In this document: positions 7,288-16,769 of the stretch, in pieces
Layout: each line of letters begins with the position of its first letter
How positions within the stretch are numbered: position 1 is the first letter of the stretch
Source of the DNA: JACRLV01 sp045863555
Lineage (GTDB): Bacteria > Planctomycetota > Phycisphaerae > UBA1845 > Fen-1342
Direction of reading: 5' to 3'
Length of the DNA stretch: 64,000 nucleotides
Assembly: GCA_045863555.1 (NCBI GenBank)
Contig: BTUU01000017.1
Location: forward strand, 62,001 to 126,000
Notes under the pieces: generated by a model
What the model saw: the letters and a program-made list of their open reading frames with translations, nothing else
Database searches by the model: none
What the model was told of the DNA's origin: nothing
Made by a program: the position numbers and the translations under genes

Positions 7288-8325
7288 TTATTTGTCACCG
7301 CCGCCGCAGATGCACTCCGGCTGCGTCGCGCTGATGGTCGCACCGCTCAACACTTCCGAACCCGGCGTCGTCTCGAAGAACTCGACGCCGAACAGGCGGT
7401 AGTCGCGGCCGAACTGCACGCACTCCCCGTCGCTCCACTCCATTCCCACGCCGAGCATCTGCCCCGCAGCAAGGTCATTGGGCAGGTTCAGCCCGCCGGC
7501 GCTGTTGATCGGAACGTCAACGACGAGAAAGACCTGGCCGTCGTTCGGCGGCACGTCCAGGAGCAGAAACTGCTCTGGGCCGTAGGCCTCGGCCGGCGCG
7601 CCGTTTCGCATCCGCGCGAAGGCGATGCGGAACTGCTCACACTCGGTCGCGCGCCCTTCTTCGAGCGTGTAATCGGCATCGATGAAGAGACGCATGGTGA
7701 TCGGATTCCCGGCGGCGTAGCGGTTGGGCATGATCACGCGCCAGCCGATCGCACCCGTGAAGTCAGGTGCATCACCCGCGTCGCCGCCGCCCTGCGGCGC
7801 GCCGCTGCTGTCAAAGGCAACCGGCGGCCGGAAGAACTGGTTGACGAACACGCTGAAGAACGCCGGCCCCGGCTCGCCCTGCGGACCCTGCGCGCCGGGC
7901 GCACCGTTCGTGCCGTTCGCTCCGTCCGCGCCTGGCGCGCCGGCCGCACCGGGAGGGCCCTGTTCCCCCGCTGGGCCAGGCGCGCCGTCCGCACCAGGTG
8001 CTCCCGCCGGTCCCGCCGGCCCCGTCGCTCCTGTTTCTCCCGGCGTACCGGGGGCACCCTGGGCAGATTGTGCGGCGTCCTGCGCCGCGTTGGCTGCATT
8101 CTGGGCCGCATTTGCGGCATCCTGCGCGGCCGCGGCCGCGTCCTGCGCGCTGTTGGCCTGGCCGACGGCGTAGAAGGCGGCGAGCGTCGCGCCGGCGCCG
8201 AAGAGCAGGTCGCGGCCGTAGTCCTGGAGGAAGAACGCCGCGCCGGGGTTGCACGCCATGCCCGACATCGCAGCGATGGAGCAGCCCACAAGTCCGATGT
8301 TCTTCGTGATCTTCCACGTTCGCAT
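7288..8325 (-). CDS. Collagen-like repeat lipoprotein
   Basis: The protein is 345 aa; the start 'MRTWKITK' follows AAGGAA, and in-frame codons upstream to 8409 look non-coding. The N-terminus has a lipobox (SGMAC, Cys at about 25), so it is probably an outer-membrane lipoprotein. Residues about 55-90 are an Ala/Gln repeat (AQDAANAAQ units) likely to form a trimeric coiled coil. About 22 Gly-X-Y triplets (roughly 90-160) with many GAPG and GPAG units follow, a collagen triple helix. The C-terminal 180 residues are a beta-rich, Cys-containing domain ending 'CICGGGDK' that could be a trimeric head. The design suggests a surface stalk. The adjacent leftward gene encodes another exoprotein. Confidence 0.85.
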   Translation of the reverse strand: MRTWKITKNIGLVGCSIAAMSGMACNPGAAFFLQDYGRDLLFGAGATLAAFYAVGQANSAQDAAAAAQDAANAAQNAANAAQDAAQSAQGAPGTPGETGATGPAGPAGAPGADGAPGPAGEQGPPGAAGAPGADGANGTNGAPGAQGPQGEPGPAFFSVFVNQFFRPPVAFDSSGAPQGGGDAGDAPDFTGAIGWRVIMPNRYAAGNPITMRLFIDADYTLEEGRATECEQFRIAFARMRNGAPAEAYGPEQFLLLDVPPNDGQVFLVVDVPINSAGGLNLPNDLAAGQMLGVGMEWSDGECVQFGRDYRLFGVEFFETTPGSEVLSGATISATQPECICGGGDK

Positions 8326-8377
8326 GATCGCTGTTCCTTGATCGAGATCGCGGCTGTCCCCGGGGGTCGCCGGAGAA

Positions 8378-9388
8378 CTATTCAACTCCGCACACAGTTC
8401 CGAACTCACGCTGCATGACCGCGAAGTCGATCATGTCGACGTCCTGGTCACAGTCGAAGTTCCCCATCTGATACGTTGCGCCGACGAGACGGCCGAAATT
8501 GCTCAGCAGGATCGCGAAATCCTGAAGACTGACCTGGTTGTCGAAGTTTACGTCCGCAAGGCACGCGACGGCCTCGATCAACGCCAGACGCACGTTGTCG
8601 AAGGCGAGCACGTTACCCGACGCATGGTCGCCGGGAAAACCACCGCCGGCGTAGAACCGGAGCCCCGTCGGCGCGCCGTCCGATCGATCGCCGCCGCCAA
8701 GGTAATAACCGGTGAGCGGGTCGGGCGTGAAGGGCGTCGGAGGATCGCCCGATTCGATGTCGGAGATCACCAGCGCCGTCAGCGCGTTCACGGAGTCGAG
8801 TTCCAGGTTCAGGGTCAGGTGATACCAGCGGTTCGCCTGGAGATTGCGAAAGGCCGCGCTGGGCACAGGCAGCCCGGCCGCGAACGGGATGTTTCCCGCG
8901 CCGTCGTGGCCGACGACGCGGATGGTGAACGTCTCGGCCGTCTGGGTGTTGTCCCAGTACATCAGCAGGACGATCGAGCCCGCGCCCGGGAAGGGCTGGA
9001 AGGAGATCGAGCCGGCGTAATTGGTCGTGGGCAGCGCGCCGACGTACTCGACGTTGAAATCGACGTCGAATTGCCAGCAGCCGCCGGTGAAGCCAATCGG
9101 GTGCTCGATGCGCGCGAAATCGGCGGACCGGCGGATGCACGCGCCGAACTGCGCGCCGCCATTGGGATTCGTAACGATGCCGAGGTCATTCTCCGCGTAG
9201 GTGAAGCAGTCGCCGCCGATGAGCGTGCCCGTCGGCACGAAAAAGGCCTGCTGGCCGGCGAGGGGGACGCCCGCCGCCGACCCGCCGTACGCGGGAGATT
9301 CAAAATTCGCGTCGATCTGTGCCGCGGCCGGTGCGGCCACGAGACATGCGACGATGAGACCCGCCCCTCCGAGGAGCAGTCGGGACAT
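8378..9388 (-). CDS. Secreted protein with dockerin-like C-terminus
   Basis: The protein is 336 aa with a signal peptide (residues 1-23, cleavage after AAA/AQ). The main part (about 24-270) is a beta-rich, lectin/glucanase-like jelly-roll candidate with several Cys and Trp, of unknown ligand. The end (about 280-333) contains two EF-hand-like repeats, 'DVNFDNQVSLQDFAILLSNFG' in two parts and 'FDCDQDVDMIDFAVMQREFG', the planctomycete dockerin-type module. In cellulosomes dockerins bind cohesins, but in this phylum the partner is unknown. It lies 52 bp upstream of the collagen-like lipoprotein gene and is probably co-transcribed with it. Confidence 0.85.
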   Translation of the reverse strand: MSRLLLGGAGLIVACLVAAPAAAQIDANFESPAYGGSAAGVPLAGQQAFFVPTGTLIGGDCFTYAENDLGIVTNPNGGAQFGACIRRSADFARIEHPIGFTGGCWQFDVDFNVEYVGALPTTNYAGSISFQPFPGAGSIVLLMYWDNTQTAETFTIRVVGHDGAGNIPFAAGLPVPSAAFRNLQANRWYHLTLNLELDSVNALTALVISDIESGDPPTPFTPDPLTGYYLGGGDRSDGAPTGLRFYAGGGFPGDHASGNVLAFDNVRLALIEAVACLADVNFDNQVSLQDFAILLSNFGRLVGATYQMGNFDCDQDVDMIDFAVMQREFGTVCGVE

Positions 9389-9791
9389 AGATCACCTTTC
9401 GCTCTCTACGAACGCGCAGCCCAGTAACCGCGTTGACGTGCCCGATCCCTTCAGGTGCAACTTTCGGCGGAAAGCCGTGCGCTCGTCGCACCTCACTGAA
9501 TCAAATACCCGCCGATCGCAAAAGTCAACCACTGCGGGAGTTACAACACGACATCGGACTCGCGCGAACGCGGTTTCCGCCGGTAATTTCGGGCATCGAA
9601 CCCTTGGCAACGGGATCGGCTCCGGCCGCGAGGCCCGAAAACTCCTCGAAAGCGGACCGAATCGGCCGGCGGATTCCGGCGCTTGGCGGTCGCGACATCC
9701 CTGCGAGTCGACGCACGGGTTCATCGGAATTCCGAGATTGACGTCAACGGCGCTGTAGATTGCCGGCACAGGTCCGTGGACACTGCCGGGT
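9389..9791. other. Intergenic, divergent promoters expected
   Basis: About 400 bp between the leftward dockerin gene and rightward ada. Small open frames here lack ribosome sites and recognisable motifs. It must hold the promoters of both genes, but no clear -35/-10 pair is visible. Confidence 0.4.
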
Positions 9792-10877
9792 ATGAGGACG
9801 TTGATCAATCCAAAGAGGGCCGCCCCGGGCCCAAGCTCCCTGTCGACCGACGCCATGTATTCGGCCGTCTGCCGCCGCGATGCGGCGCTGGCGGGGGCCT
9901 TTTTTGTCGGCGTGCGAACCACCGGCGTCTTCTGCCGGCCGGGGTGTCCCGCGCGGGCGCCGGCCCGGCAAAACTGCGAATTCTTCACCACGCCGCGTGA
10001 CGCACTGCTGCGCGGGTTCCGGCCGTGCAAGCGCTGCCGGCCGCTCGATCCCCCCATCGCGGCGCCGCGCTGGGCCCGGCGGCTCGTGGAACGACTCATT
10101 GAGGAGCCACTCAACGTGCTGACGTCAGACGACATCCGTGCAGTCGGCGTACATCCATCAACCGCATCCCGTTTTTTCAAGGGACAATTCGGTGCGACGC
10201 TCCAGTGCCTCGCCCGCGCGCAGCGCGTCGGGCTCGCCCTGCGCGTGTTGCGGCACGACGGAGAGATGGGCGATGCCGTCGCGTCGAGCGGGTTCGACTC
10301 TGAGAGCGGCCTTCGCAAGGCCGTGCAGGAGCTCTTCGGCACAACGCCGGGCGACGCGGCCCGGCGCGGGTTGATGCCGCTCGTCGCACGCTGGCTGAGC
10401 ACACCGCTGGGGTCGATGCTGGCCGTCGCGGGGGATGACGGGCTGCACCTGCTCGAATTTGTCGACCGTCGGATGCTGGCAACGAATATCGGGCGCGTGC
10501 GGGAGCGCGTGCGGCGGCCGATCGTCGCGGGCGATCATGCGGTGATTTCGCAGCTTGAGCGCGAGCTCGGCGAGTATTTCGCGGGGCATCGGTGCGAATT
10601 CGAGACGCCGCTGGTCACGAGCGGCACACCGTTCCAGGAGCGTGTTTGGGCCGCGCTGCGGGAGATCCCGCACGGCGAGACTCGGAGCTATGCGGAAATC
10701 GCGCGGGTGATCGGCCGGGCAACGGCCGTCCGCGCGGTCGCGGCCGCGAACGGCGACAACCGGCTTGCGATCGTGATTCCGTGTCACCGGGTGATTGGCT
10801 CGAACGGGAAGCTGACCGGGTACGGCGGCGGGCTGTGGCGGAAGGAGCGGCTGCTGCAGATCGAGCAGGTGGAGTAA
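9792..10877 (+). CDS. ada: Bifunctional DNA alkylation repair protein Ada
   Basis: The protein is 361 aa and has the full Ada architecture. The N-terminal zinc domain has C48, C52, C79 and C82 with the same 4/27/3 spacing as E. coli Ada, where the first Cys takes methyl groups from phosphotriesters. An AraC-type helix-turn-helix follows (about 100-190). The C-terminal O6-methylguanine-DNA methyltransferase domain carries 'IPCHRVIG' (acceptor C331) and the 'YGGGLWRK' tail. It repairs alkylated DNA and should activate its own regulon once methylated. It stands alone, with no alkB or alkA next to it in this window. Confidence 0.95.
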   Translation: MRTLINPKRAAPGPSSLSTDAMYSAVCRRDAALAGAFFVGVRTTGVFCRPGCPARAPARQNCEFFTTPRDALLRGFRPCKRCRPLDPPIAAPRWARRLVERLIEEPLNVLTSDDIRAVGVHPSTASRFFKGQFGATLQCLARAQRVGLALRVLRHDGEMGDAVASSGFDSESGLRKAVQELFGTTPGDAARRGLMPLVARWLSTPLGSMLAVAGDDGLHLLEFVDRRMLATNIGRVRERVRRPIVAGDHAVISQLERELGEYFAGHRCEFETPLVTSGTPFQERVWAALREIPHGETRSYAEIARVIGRATAVRAVAAANGDNRLAIVIPCHRVIGSNGKLTGYGGGLWRKERLLQIEQVE

Positions 10878-11027
10878 CCGGAGGCCCGCCGACGCGGGGC
10901 TTCCCCCATTTCGCACGCACGCGTGGTATCCCTCGGGGGCCCGCGAAAAATGCCGTCGCCTCGTGCGACGAATGAGCAATGCCAGGGCTCCAACGCTTTG
11001 GCGGCGGTCGGTCCCATTGGTTGTCCA

Positions 11028-12554
11028 CTACGGAAACTCCACCTCCCGCCCGCCGTACTGCGCCTCGTACGTTTCCCCGTAGCCCCCGCCGCTGTGCGGG
11101 TTCTCGAAACGCGTCGACTGGCGGTTGAAGTGCAGCTCGACCGTGTCGACCGGGCCGTTGCGCTGCTTGGCGATGATCAGCTCGGCCTTGTTGTCCTCCT
11201 CGCCGCCGCCGCCCTCGTCGGGCTTGGCGTAATAGCTCTCCCGGTGCAGCAGCGCGATGACGTCGGCGTCCTGCTCGATCGCGCCGGATTCGCGCAGGTC
11301 GCTCATCATCGGCCGGTTGCCGCCGCGGTCGGCCGGCTTGCGGTTGAGCTGGGCCATCGCGATCACCGGCACGCGCAGCTCCTTGGCCAGCGCCTTGAGC
11401 CCGCGCGAGACCTCCGCAACCTCGAGCTGACGGCTTTCGGAGCCGGGAACGCTCATGAGCTGCAGGTAGTCGACGAAAATCGCGCGAATATCGTGCTTTC
11501 GGGCGGCGATTCGCGCGCGGGCGCGCAATTCGAGGATCGTCAGGCTCGAGGTATCGTCGACCAGCAGGGGCTTATCCCGAATTTCGCCTGCGACGTGCTG
11601 GAGCCGCTCGAAATCTCGCCCGTCAAGCCGGCCGCGGCGGAGCTTTTGCGAATCGACGCGGGCGCGGCTGCACAAGATGCGCTGGGCGACCTGCTGGCAG
11701 CTCATTTCCAGCGAGAAGAAGAGCACCGGGCGGCCCTCCACCAGGGCCATGTGCTCGGCGATGTTCAGACCCAGGGCCGTTTTCCCCATCGACGGGCGGC
11801 CCGCGATGATGATCAGTTCGGAGGGCTGAAAACCGCAGGTAAGTTCGTCGAGCGCGAAGTAGCCGGTCGGCTCGCCGGTGAGGATCGAGCCGTCGAGATC
11901 CTGGATTTTCGCGAAAACGTCGTCGATCAGGCTGGGGAGCGCCTGGGCCGCACTGCTGACGCCGCGCTCGGTGACTTCAAATATGTACTTCGAGGCGTTG
12001 TCGAGGATGCGCTGCGCGGGCATCCGGTCCTGATACGCCTCGTCAAGCGCCTGCCCCGCCGCGCTGATCAGCGCGCGCAGGAGCGACTTTTCGCGGACGA
12101 TCGTGGCGTAGTCGCGAACACGGTGCGCCGACGGGACGCTCCCGACGAGATCGGCCAGGAAGTCGTAGCCGCCCAGTGCGTCAAACTGGCCGCGGCGGAC
12201 GAGTTCATTCCGGATGATGACGCCGTCGATGGCCTTGTTGACGTTCCAGAGATCGACAATGAGCTCGAAGAGCTGGCGGTGCTTCTCGGACCAGAACGCG
12301 GCGGAGCCGGCGTCGCGGAGCGTGGTGATCGCCTCGCTGATGGCGCCGGCGTCCAGGAGCATCGACCCCAGCACGGCTCGTTCGGCGTCGAAATCATGCG
12401 GCGGCTCGCGGTCCAGCAGCGCCGCGGATGCCTTCGGCCCGCGCGGCGTCCCCCCGCCGGTGGCAGCGCCGTTCGGACCCGCGCTGCCGGAGGCCGCGCC
12501 GCCGGCGGGCGTCGTCGTTCCATTCGCGTCGTCCGGCTTTCGACTGTCGGCCAT
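11028..12554 (-). CDS. dnaB: Replicative DNA helicase DnaB
   Basis: The protein is 508 aa. After a low-complexity Ala/Gly/Pro N-terminus of ~45 residues unlike typical DnaB, the N-terminal primase-binding domain begins at 'PPHDFDAERAVLGSMLLD'. The RecA-like domain has Walker A 'GRPSMGKTALG', the Walker B/H2 segment 'IFVDYLQLM', the H3 glutamine region 'VIAMAQLNR', and the arginine-finger region 'KQRNGPVD'. It is the hexameric helicase at replication forks. Length is near the family norm (450-500 aa) and no intein is present. It is transcribed opposite to secG, with a 277-bp divergent gap that holds no obvious gene. Confidence 0.96.
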   Translation of the reverse strand: MADSRKPDDANGTTTPAGGAASGSAGPNGAATGGGTPRGPKASAALLDREPPHDFDAERAVLGSMLLDAGAISEAITTLRDAGSAAFWSEKHRQLFELIVDLWNVNKAIDGVIIRNELVRRGQFDALGGYDFLADLVGSVPSAHRVRDYATIVREKSLLRALISAAGQALDEAYQDRMPAQRILDNASKYIFEVTERGVSSAAQALPSLIDDVFAKIQDLDGSILTGEPTGYFALDELTCGFQPSELIIIAGRPSMGKTALGLNIAEHMALVEGRPVLFFSLEMSCQQVAQRILCSRARVDSQKLRRGRLDGRDFERLQHVAGEIRDKPLLVDDTSSLTILELRARARIAARKHDIRAIFVDYLQLMSVPGSESRQLEVAEVSRGLKALAKELRVPVIAMAQLNRKPADRGGNRPMMSDLRESGAIEQDADVIALLHRESYYAKPDEGGGGEEDNKAELIIAKQRNGPVDTVELHFNRQSTRFENPHSGGGYGETYEAQYGGREVEFP

Positions 12555-12831
12555 GGCGTGCCTCCTCCCTGAGGGGTGTCGACGGACCTTTCCGGGAAGC
12601 GTATCACGGGGGTCAAGGTGGGTGTCAGCTTGTCACAAAACCCGGGCCGCGTCAGCCTCCCCCTCGCGGATCCCGGATTTTCGTCAGAACCCGCTGGGAA
12701 TCCGCGAAATCGCGTCATTTTCACCGCCCGCTGGCAGCCTCCGCCCCCCTACCGTATACTCCCTGATTCGCTCCGGCCTGACGCTCGGGCGTCAGCGCCG
12801 GCCGGTTTTCTCGCAGTCAGTGGGCGGATTC

Positions 12832-13344
12832 ATGATCCTCGCGGCCTGGTATCACATTCTCTTCTCCGTTTTCTTCGCGTTCCTCGCGATCCTGCTCATG
12901 CTCGTGATCCTGCTGCAGCGCGGCAAGGGCGTCGGCCTGGCCGGCGCTTTCGGCGGCGCGGGCGGAAACACGGCGTTCGGGGCAAAGACGGGTGACGTGC
13001 TGACTTGGGCGACAATCGGCCTCGCCGGCGTGTTCCTCCTGGCCGCGGTCATTCTGAACCTGTTCATCTTCACCCCCCCCGCCTCGACGTTCCGCACGGC
13101 CGCTCCGGCAAACAACTCAACGGCGGTCCCCCCCGACTCCGCGGACATGCCGACGCCCCCGCCTTCGCTGCCGCCGACCACGACACCCGCTGTTCCGCCG
13201 GCCACGACGCCCGCGTCCGGTCCGACAGCCAGCCCGACCCCGACCCCCGCGACGGCGCCGGCCGCGGATTCGGCGACGCCGGCGACGGGCGAGACGGCAC
13301 CACAGACGCCGCCCGCGACTGCCCCCGCGGACGGCAACGGCTGA
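12832..13344 (+). CDS. secG: Protein translocase subunit SecG with long Pro/Thr-rich tail
   Basis: The protein is 170 aa. Two membrane helices (about residues 3-24 and 58-78) flank the conserved SecG loop 'LQRGKGVGLAGAFGGAG..NTAFGA', so it is a SecYEG accessory subunit. SecG is normally 75-110 aa; here about 85 extra residues rich in Pro, Thr and Ala follow the second helix, disordered and probably cytoplasmic. The ATG at 12832 was chosen because the protein begins directly with helix 1; a GTG four codons earlier is possible. A YicC-family gene follows 42 bp later. Confidence 0.9.
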   Translation: MILAAWYHILFSVFFAFLAILLMLVILLQRGKGVGLAGAFGGAGGNTAFGAKTGDVLTWATIGLAGVFLLAAVILNLFIFTPPASTFRTAAPANNSTAVPPDSADMPTPPPSLPPTTTPAVPPATTPASGPTASPTPTPATAPAADSATPATGETAPQTPPATAPADGNG

Positions 13345-13386
13345 TCGAGTGCCGCGGACCGCGGCCGTTCCCATGAGGTTGCGCCG

Positions 13387-14265
13387 ATGATCGTGTCGAT
13401 GACCGGCTTTGGCGAGGCGCAGCGCGAGGATGCGGCGCACCTCTATCACGTCGAACTCCGCAGCGTCAACAACCGGTATTTCAAGGCATCGATCCGGTTG
13501 CCGGAAGAATTCGCCTTCATGGAGGCGGCAATCGAGCAGCTGCTTCGACGAAAGGTATCGCGCGGCAGCCTCACGCTCCGCCTCTTCACCCGCGACCTGA
13601 GCGAATCCGCGGCCCAGGACATCAATGTCGCGGCGGTGCGCCATTACCTCACGCAGCTCCGGTCCGTCGCCGGCGATCCGCACGTGCGCATCGACCTGGC
13701 GACGCTGGCGACGCTGCCGGGAGTCTGCCAGCCGCACGAGTTGAGCGATGACCAGCGCGGGCGGGCCGAACAACTCGTGCATGGGCTCGTCGAGGAGGCC
13801 ATCGACAAGCTGACGGCGATGCGCGCGGTCGAGGGCCGGTCGCTCGCGTCGGACCTGCTGAAGAACTGCGCAACGGTGAGCGACAATCTGGCCGCGATCC
13901 GGGTCCGCGCGCCGCTCGTGGTTGACGAATACCGGCGGCGGCTGATGACGCGGGTGCAGCAGCTCATTGCCGAAAGCAACGTCGTCCTGGCCGAGACCGA
14001 CCTGTTGAAGGAAGTCGCAATCTACGCCGAACGCAGCGACATCAGCGAGGAAATCTCGCGGCTCGGATCGCACCTGGAGCAGTTCGCGGCGGCGATCGAC
14101 AGCCCCGAGCCCGCGGGCCGAAAGCTCGACTTCATCACGCAGGAGATGCTGCGCGAGGCGAATACGATCGGCTCCAAGGCGGGCGACGTCGAGATCGCGC
14201 GCTGTACGATCGAGATCAAGGGCGCGATCGACCGGCTCAAGGAGCAGGTCCAGAATGCGGAATAG
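13387..14265 (+). CDS. YicC/YloC family endoribonuclease
   Basis: The protein is 292 aa, the usual family length. It opens with the diagnostic 'MIVSMTGFGEAQ' and 'VELRSVNNRYFK', and its C-terminal domain has 'GRKLDFITQEMLREANTIGSKA', which fits the acidic catalytic end of the family. E. coli YicC is an RNase that degrades the sRNA RyhB. In many bacteria this gene sits beside gmk and rpoZ, but here it follows secG and precedes tatD. The protein is presumed cytosolic. Confidence 0.92.
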   Translation: MIVSMTGFGEAQREDAAHLYHVELRSVNNRYFKASIRLPEEFAFMEAAIEQLLRRKVSRGSLTLRLFTRDLSESAAQDINVAAVRHYLTQLRSVAGDPHVRIDLATLATLPGVCQPHELSDDQRGRAEQLVHGLVEEAIDKLTAMRAVEGRSLASDLLKNCATVSDNLAAIRVRAPLVVDEYRRRLMTRVQQLIAESNVVLAETDLLKEVAIYAERSDISEEISRLGSHLEQFAAAIDSPEPAGRKLDFITQEMLREANTIGSKAGDVEIARCTIEIKGAIDRLKEQVQNAE

Positions 14266-14392
14266 GGTGGCAAGGTAACAATGTGACAAGGTGAAAAATG
14301 GACGGAGTGGAGGCCGGCGCCGGGCCTCCTGTCGCAGCGTCACTTTGTTACGTTGTCACCTTGTTACCTTGTCACCCTGTTACCCTGATATC
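14266..14392. repeat. GTTACC/GTCACC short-unit repeat with inverted partner
   Basis: Just after the YicC-family stop, GGCAAGGTAACAATGTGACAAGG is matched about 70 bp later by five alternating GTCACYTT/GTTACSTT units of 8-9 nt in reverse orientation. The two blocks can pair as a long imperfect hairpin. It may act as a terminator or be a repeat element. Confidence 0.6.
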
Positions 14393-14409
14393 AGCGTCAC
14401 GGTTCGCTC

Positions 14410-15219
14410 ATGCTCATCGACACCCACTGCCACCTGACCTACGACCAGCTTGCACCGCAGATTGATGCCGTAATCGTGCGCGCCGCGGCGAGCGGCGTGG
14501 AACGGATGATCACGGTCGCCACTACCCCCGCGGATGCGCGACGCGCGGTCGACCTGATGCGCGAGCGCCCGATGATCTCCCTGGCCGCCGGCGTGCATCC
14601 GCACGAGGCGGGCAGGATCAGCGAGGGCGAATTCGGCGCGCTGCGCGATCTGCACGCGGGACGCTGGGCGGAAGTTGATGCGCGGCGGCTCGTCGCCGTG
14701 GGCGAGACCGGGCTCGATTTCCATTACGACTTCGCGCCGCGCGACGTTCAGGAGCGGGTGTTCCGCGCGCAGCTGGCCCTCGCGTGCGATGTCGGACGCC
14801 CGGTCATCATCCATGCCCGCGAGTCGGAGCCGCGGGTATGCGATATCCTCGACGAGTACCCGCAACTGCGCGATCGGGTCGTCTTCCACTGCTTCTCCGG
14901 CGACGCCGAACTCGCGCGGCGGATTTTCGATTCCGGCTGGTGGGTCTCCTTCACCGGCGTCGTGACGTTTTCGAACGCCGAGACGATTCGCGCGGCCGCC
15001 CGGATCGCGCCGGCCGATCGGTTCATGATCGAGACTGACGCGCCCTACCTTTCGCCGGCGCCGGTCCGGAAGATCCGGCCCTGCGAGCCGGCCTTCGTCG
15101 CCCACACCGCGCGTTTCCTCGCCGACCTGCGCGGTGAGTCATTCGACGCCCTCGCCGCCCGAACGACGGCCAACGCAATTCGCTTCTTCGGACTCGCGGC
15201 GCAGACCAGCGGAATCTGA
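14410..15219 (+). CDS. tatD: TatD-family metal-dependent hydrolase (DNase)
   Basis: The protein is 269 aa. It has the metal-binding 'IDTHCHL' start (H6, H8), 'GETGLDFHYDF' (Glu ligand), 'VIIHARES' and 'VVFHCFSG' (His ligands), and 'IETDAPYLSP' (Asp ligand), in the family order. TatD proteins are cytosolic 3'-5' exonucleases linked to DNA repair and RNA quality control. It follows the YicC-family gene on the same strand across the repeat at 14266-14392. Confidence 0.95.
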   Translation: MLIDTHCHLTYDQLAPQIDAVIVRAAASGVERMITVATTPADARRAVDLMRERPMISLAAGVHPHEAGRISEGEFGALRDLHAGRWAEVDARRLVAVGETGLDFHYDFAPRDVQERVFRAQLALACDVGRPVIIHARESEPRVCDILDEYPQLRDRVVFHCFSGDAELARRIFDSGWWVSFTGVVTFSNAETIRAAARIAPADRFMIETDAPYLSPAPVRKIRPCEPAFVAHTARFLADLRGESFDALAARTTANAIRFFGLAAQTSGI

Positions 15220-15409
15220 GGAGCCGGGCGCGGCCCGGAGACTTCGCCGGTCCCGGGAGGCGCTTCTGGACCCCTTCCGCAGGGTGCCCCCCCGCCGATT
15301 CCGGCTCCCCGGACCGGCGCGCACCGATCAACACCGCTCCAATTCGGAAAAAAACAAAATCCGTGAGCGCGTCGGCCGCGAACGGCACTGATGACCTTAC
15401 GGGATCCAC

Positions 15410-16048
15410 TTGCAGGAGAAACGGCACAATTCGAAATCGACTGATCTCGCACCCGAGGTGTGGGTCGTCACCGATTCCCCGCTCCTCGACCGGGCGCTGA
15501 CGCAGGTTGCGGAACGAGTCTGCGGGCGCTGCATCCGGAGGCTTCCGATTCACGAGGCGGCGGCCGAGGCCGCGCGCCGACCGCCGCGCATCGCGCTCAT
15601 TCCGATCCACCTCCTGGCGGCGTTAATCGCAGACTCGGACGCTGCCATGCCCCCGTCGCTCGCCGGCCGCGCGCTGGCCATCGAGCCGTACCCGCCTGCG
15701 CCGTCCGACGCAGGACAATCCTGCCCGGCCGGCCTGGGCTCCATTTCGCTGACGCTGTCGATCGATGAGATCGGGCGCGTGATCCGCGCGGCCTGGTTCA
15801 GCAACGCGATGCGGCGCACCAGGCCGAAGGGACGGCCCGCATCGCCGCTCGACGTCCTGACGACGCAGGAACAGCGCCTCTTCGAACAGATCGCCCGCGG
15901 CTCGACGCTCCAGTCAGCCGCCACGGCACTCTCCATCAGCTACAAGACCGCCGATTCCCGCCGAACGCGCATCTACCGCAAGCTCAACATCACGAACGGG
16001 CGCCAGGCCGTGCTCGTCGCCATCCGCGCCGGTCTTGTCTCTGCGTGA
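15410..16048 (+). CDS. LuxR-type response regulator-like protein
   Basis: The protein is about 212 aa. Residues 145-212 are a LuxR/FixJ helix-turn-helix: 'LTTQEQRLFEQIARGSTLQSAA.ALSIS.KT...RR.RIYRKLNI'. The N-terminal half has the outline of a receiver domain ('EVWVVTDSPLLDRALTQV') but no clear phospho-acceptor Asp, so it may be a pseudo-receiver. The start is uncertain: the best frame opens at a TTG without a good ribosome site, and a GTG further in is possible. It stands alone with no histidine kinase nearby. Confidence 0.75.
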   Translation: MQEKRHNSKSTDLAPEVWVVTDSPLLDRALTQVAERVCGRCIRRLPIHEAAAEAARRPPRIALIPIHLLAALIADSDAAMPPSLAGRALAIEPYPPAPSDAGQSCPAGLGSISLTLSIDEIGRVIRAAWFSNAMRRTRPKGRPASPLDVLTTQEQRLFEQIARGSTLQSAATALSISYKTADSRRTRIYRKLNITNGRQAVLVAIRAGLVSA

Positions 16049-16235
16049 TCTTGCATAAATGTCCGTCGTTTTGAGCGCCTTTCGCGTCTTTGGCAATAGA
16101 CCAACAACGACGTAGCGCCGACGACGACCGGCCCCACGGCCCTCGGCGGCCGAGACAAGCCCAGCAACTCAATCAGGCGTTCGACGGAGTCCCGCGGGGC
16201 TCCGCGTGGGGCGGTCGCGCGCCGGGAGAAATCCC

Positions 16236-16769
16236 ATGCATGCCCTCACGCTTCTGTTCCTGTCGCCCCTGTTTGTGTTGCCGAGCCCGTCCACGGATTC
16301 TGTGCTGCCGCCGCCGCAGCGAATCGAGTACCGGATCCACGCGACGCGCGACGACGAGAATTCTCCGATCGAGTGGACCATTACGGTGGACGTCGCGCCG
16401 ATCGGACGCGACGGCGGAACGGTCATGTGGAGCATTGTCCGCGCCGGTTTTCACGAGGCTGCGACCGGGTGGACCTGGCAGCACGCGCCGACACCGAAGA
16501 TTGCGGACTGGTCGATCAAGCATGATGATCCGCTCCAGCCCGAGGCCGGCGAATTCGCTGCGCTGCCGCCGATCGCGGGGACCGCCGCGCCGGAAGGCGA
16601 AAACGGTCCGCCGCTCCTATACAGTCTCTCAGGACGTGAACCGACCTCGATCTTGCTGCCGGGGTTCTGGTGGAAACTCGAGTATCAAGGCGAACCCGAG
16701 CCGCGATCACAGGGAGCTGGAGAGTCGATGTGGGTCGACAACGAGGACCTGCCGGCGCGCGTGAGGTAG
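16236..16769 (+). CDS. Secreted protein of unknown function
   Basis: The protein is 177 aa, with a start chosen at the ATG after GGGAGA. Residues 1-19 form a short signal peptide ('LTLLFLSPLFVLPSPS'). The rest is mostly beta and Trp-rich, with no Cys and no recognised domain. It ends 81 bp before the convergent end of the kinase gene. I do not recognise the family. Confidence 0.6.
   Translation: MHALTLLFLSPLFVLPSPSTDSVLPPPQRIEYRIHATRDDENSPIEWTITVDVAPIGRDGGTVMWSIVRAGFHEAATGWTWQHAPTPKIADWSIKHDDPLQPEAGEFAALPPIAGTAAPEGENGPPLLYSLSGREPTSILLPGFWWKLEYQGEPEPRSQGAGESMWVDNEDLPARVR

Noticed and set aside
14330..14392. Short regular repeats that could suggest a CRISPR array
   Set aside because: Units are 8-9 nt with no spacers of 30-40 nt and no cas genes nearby.
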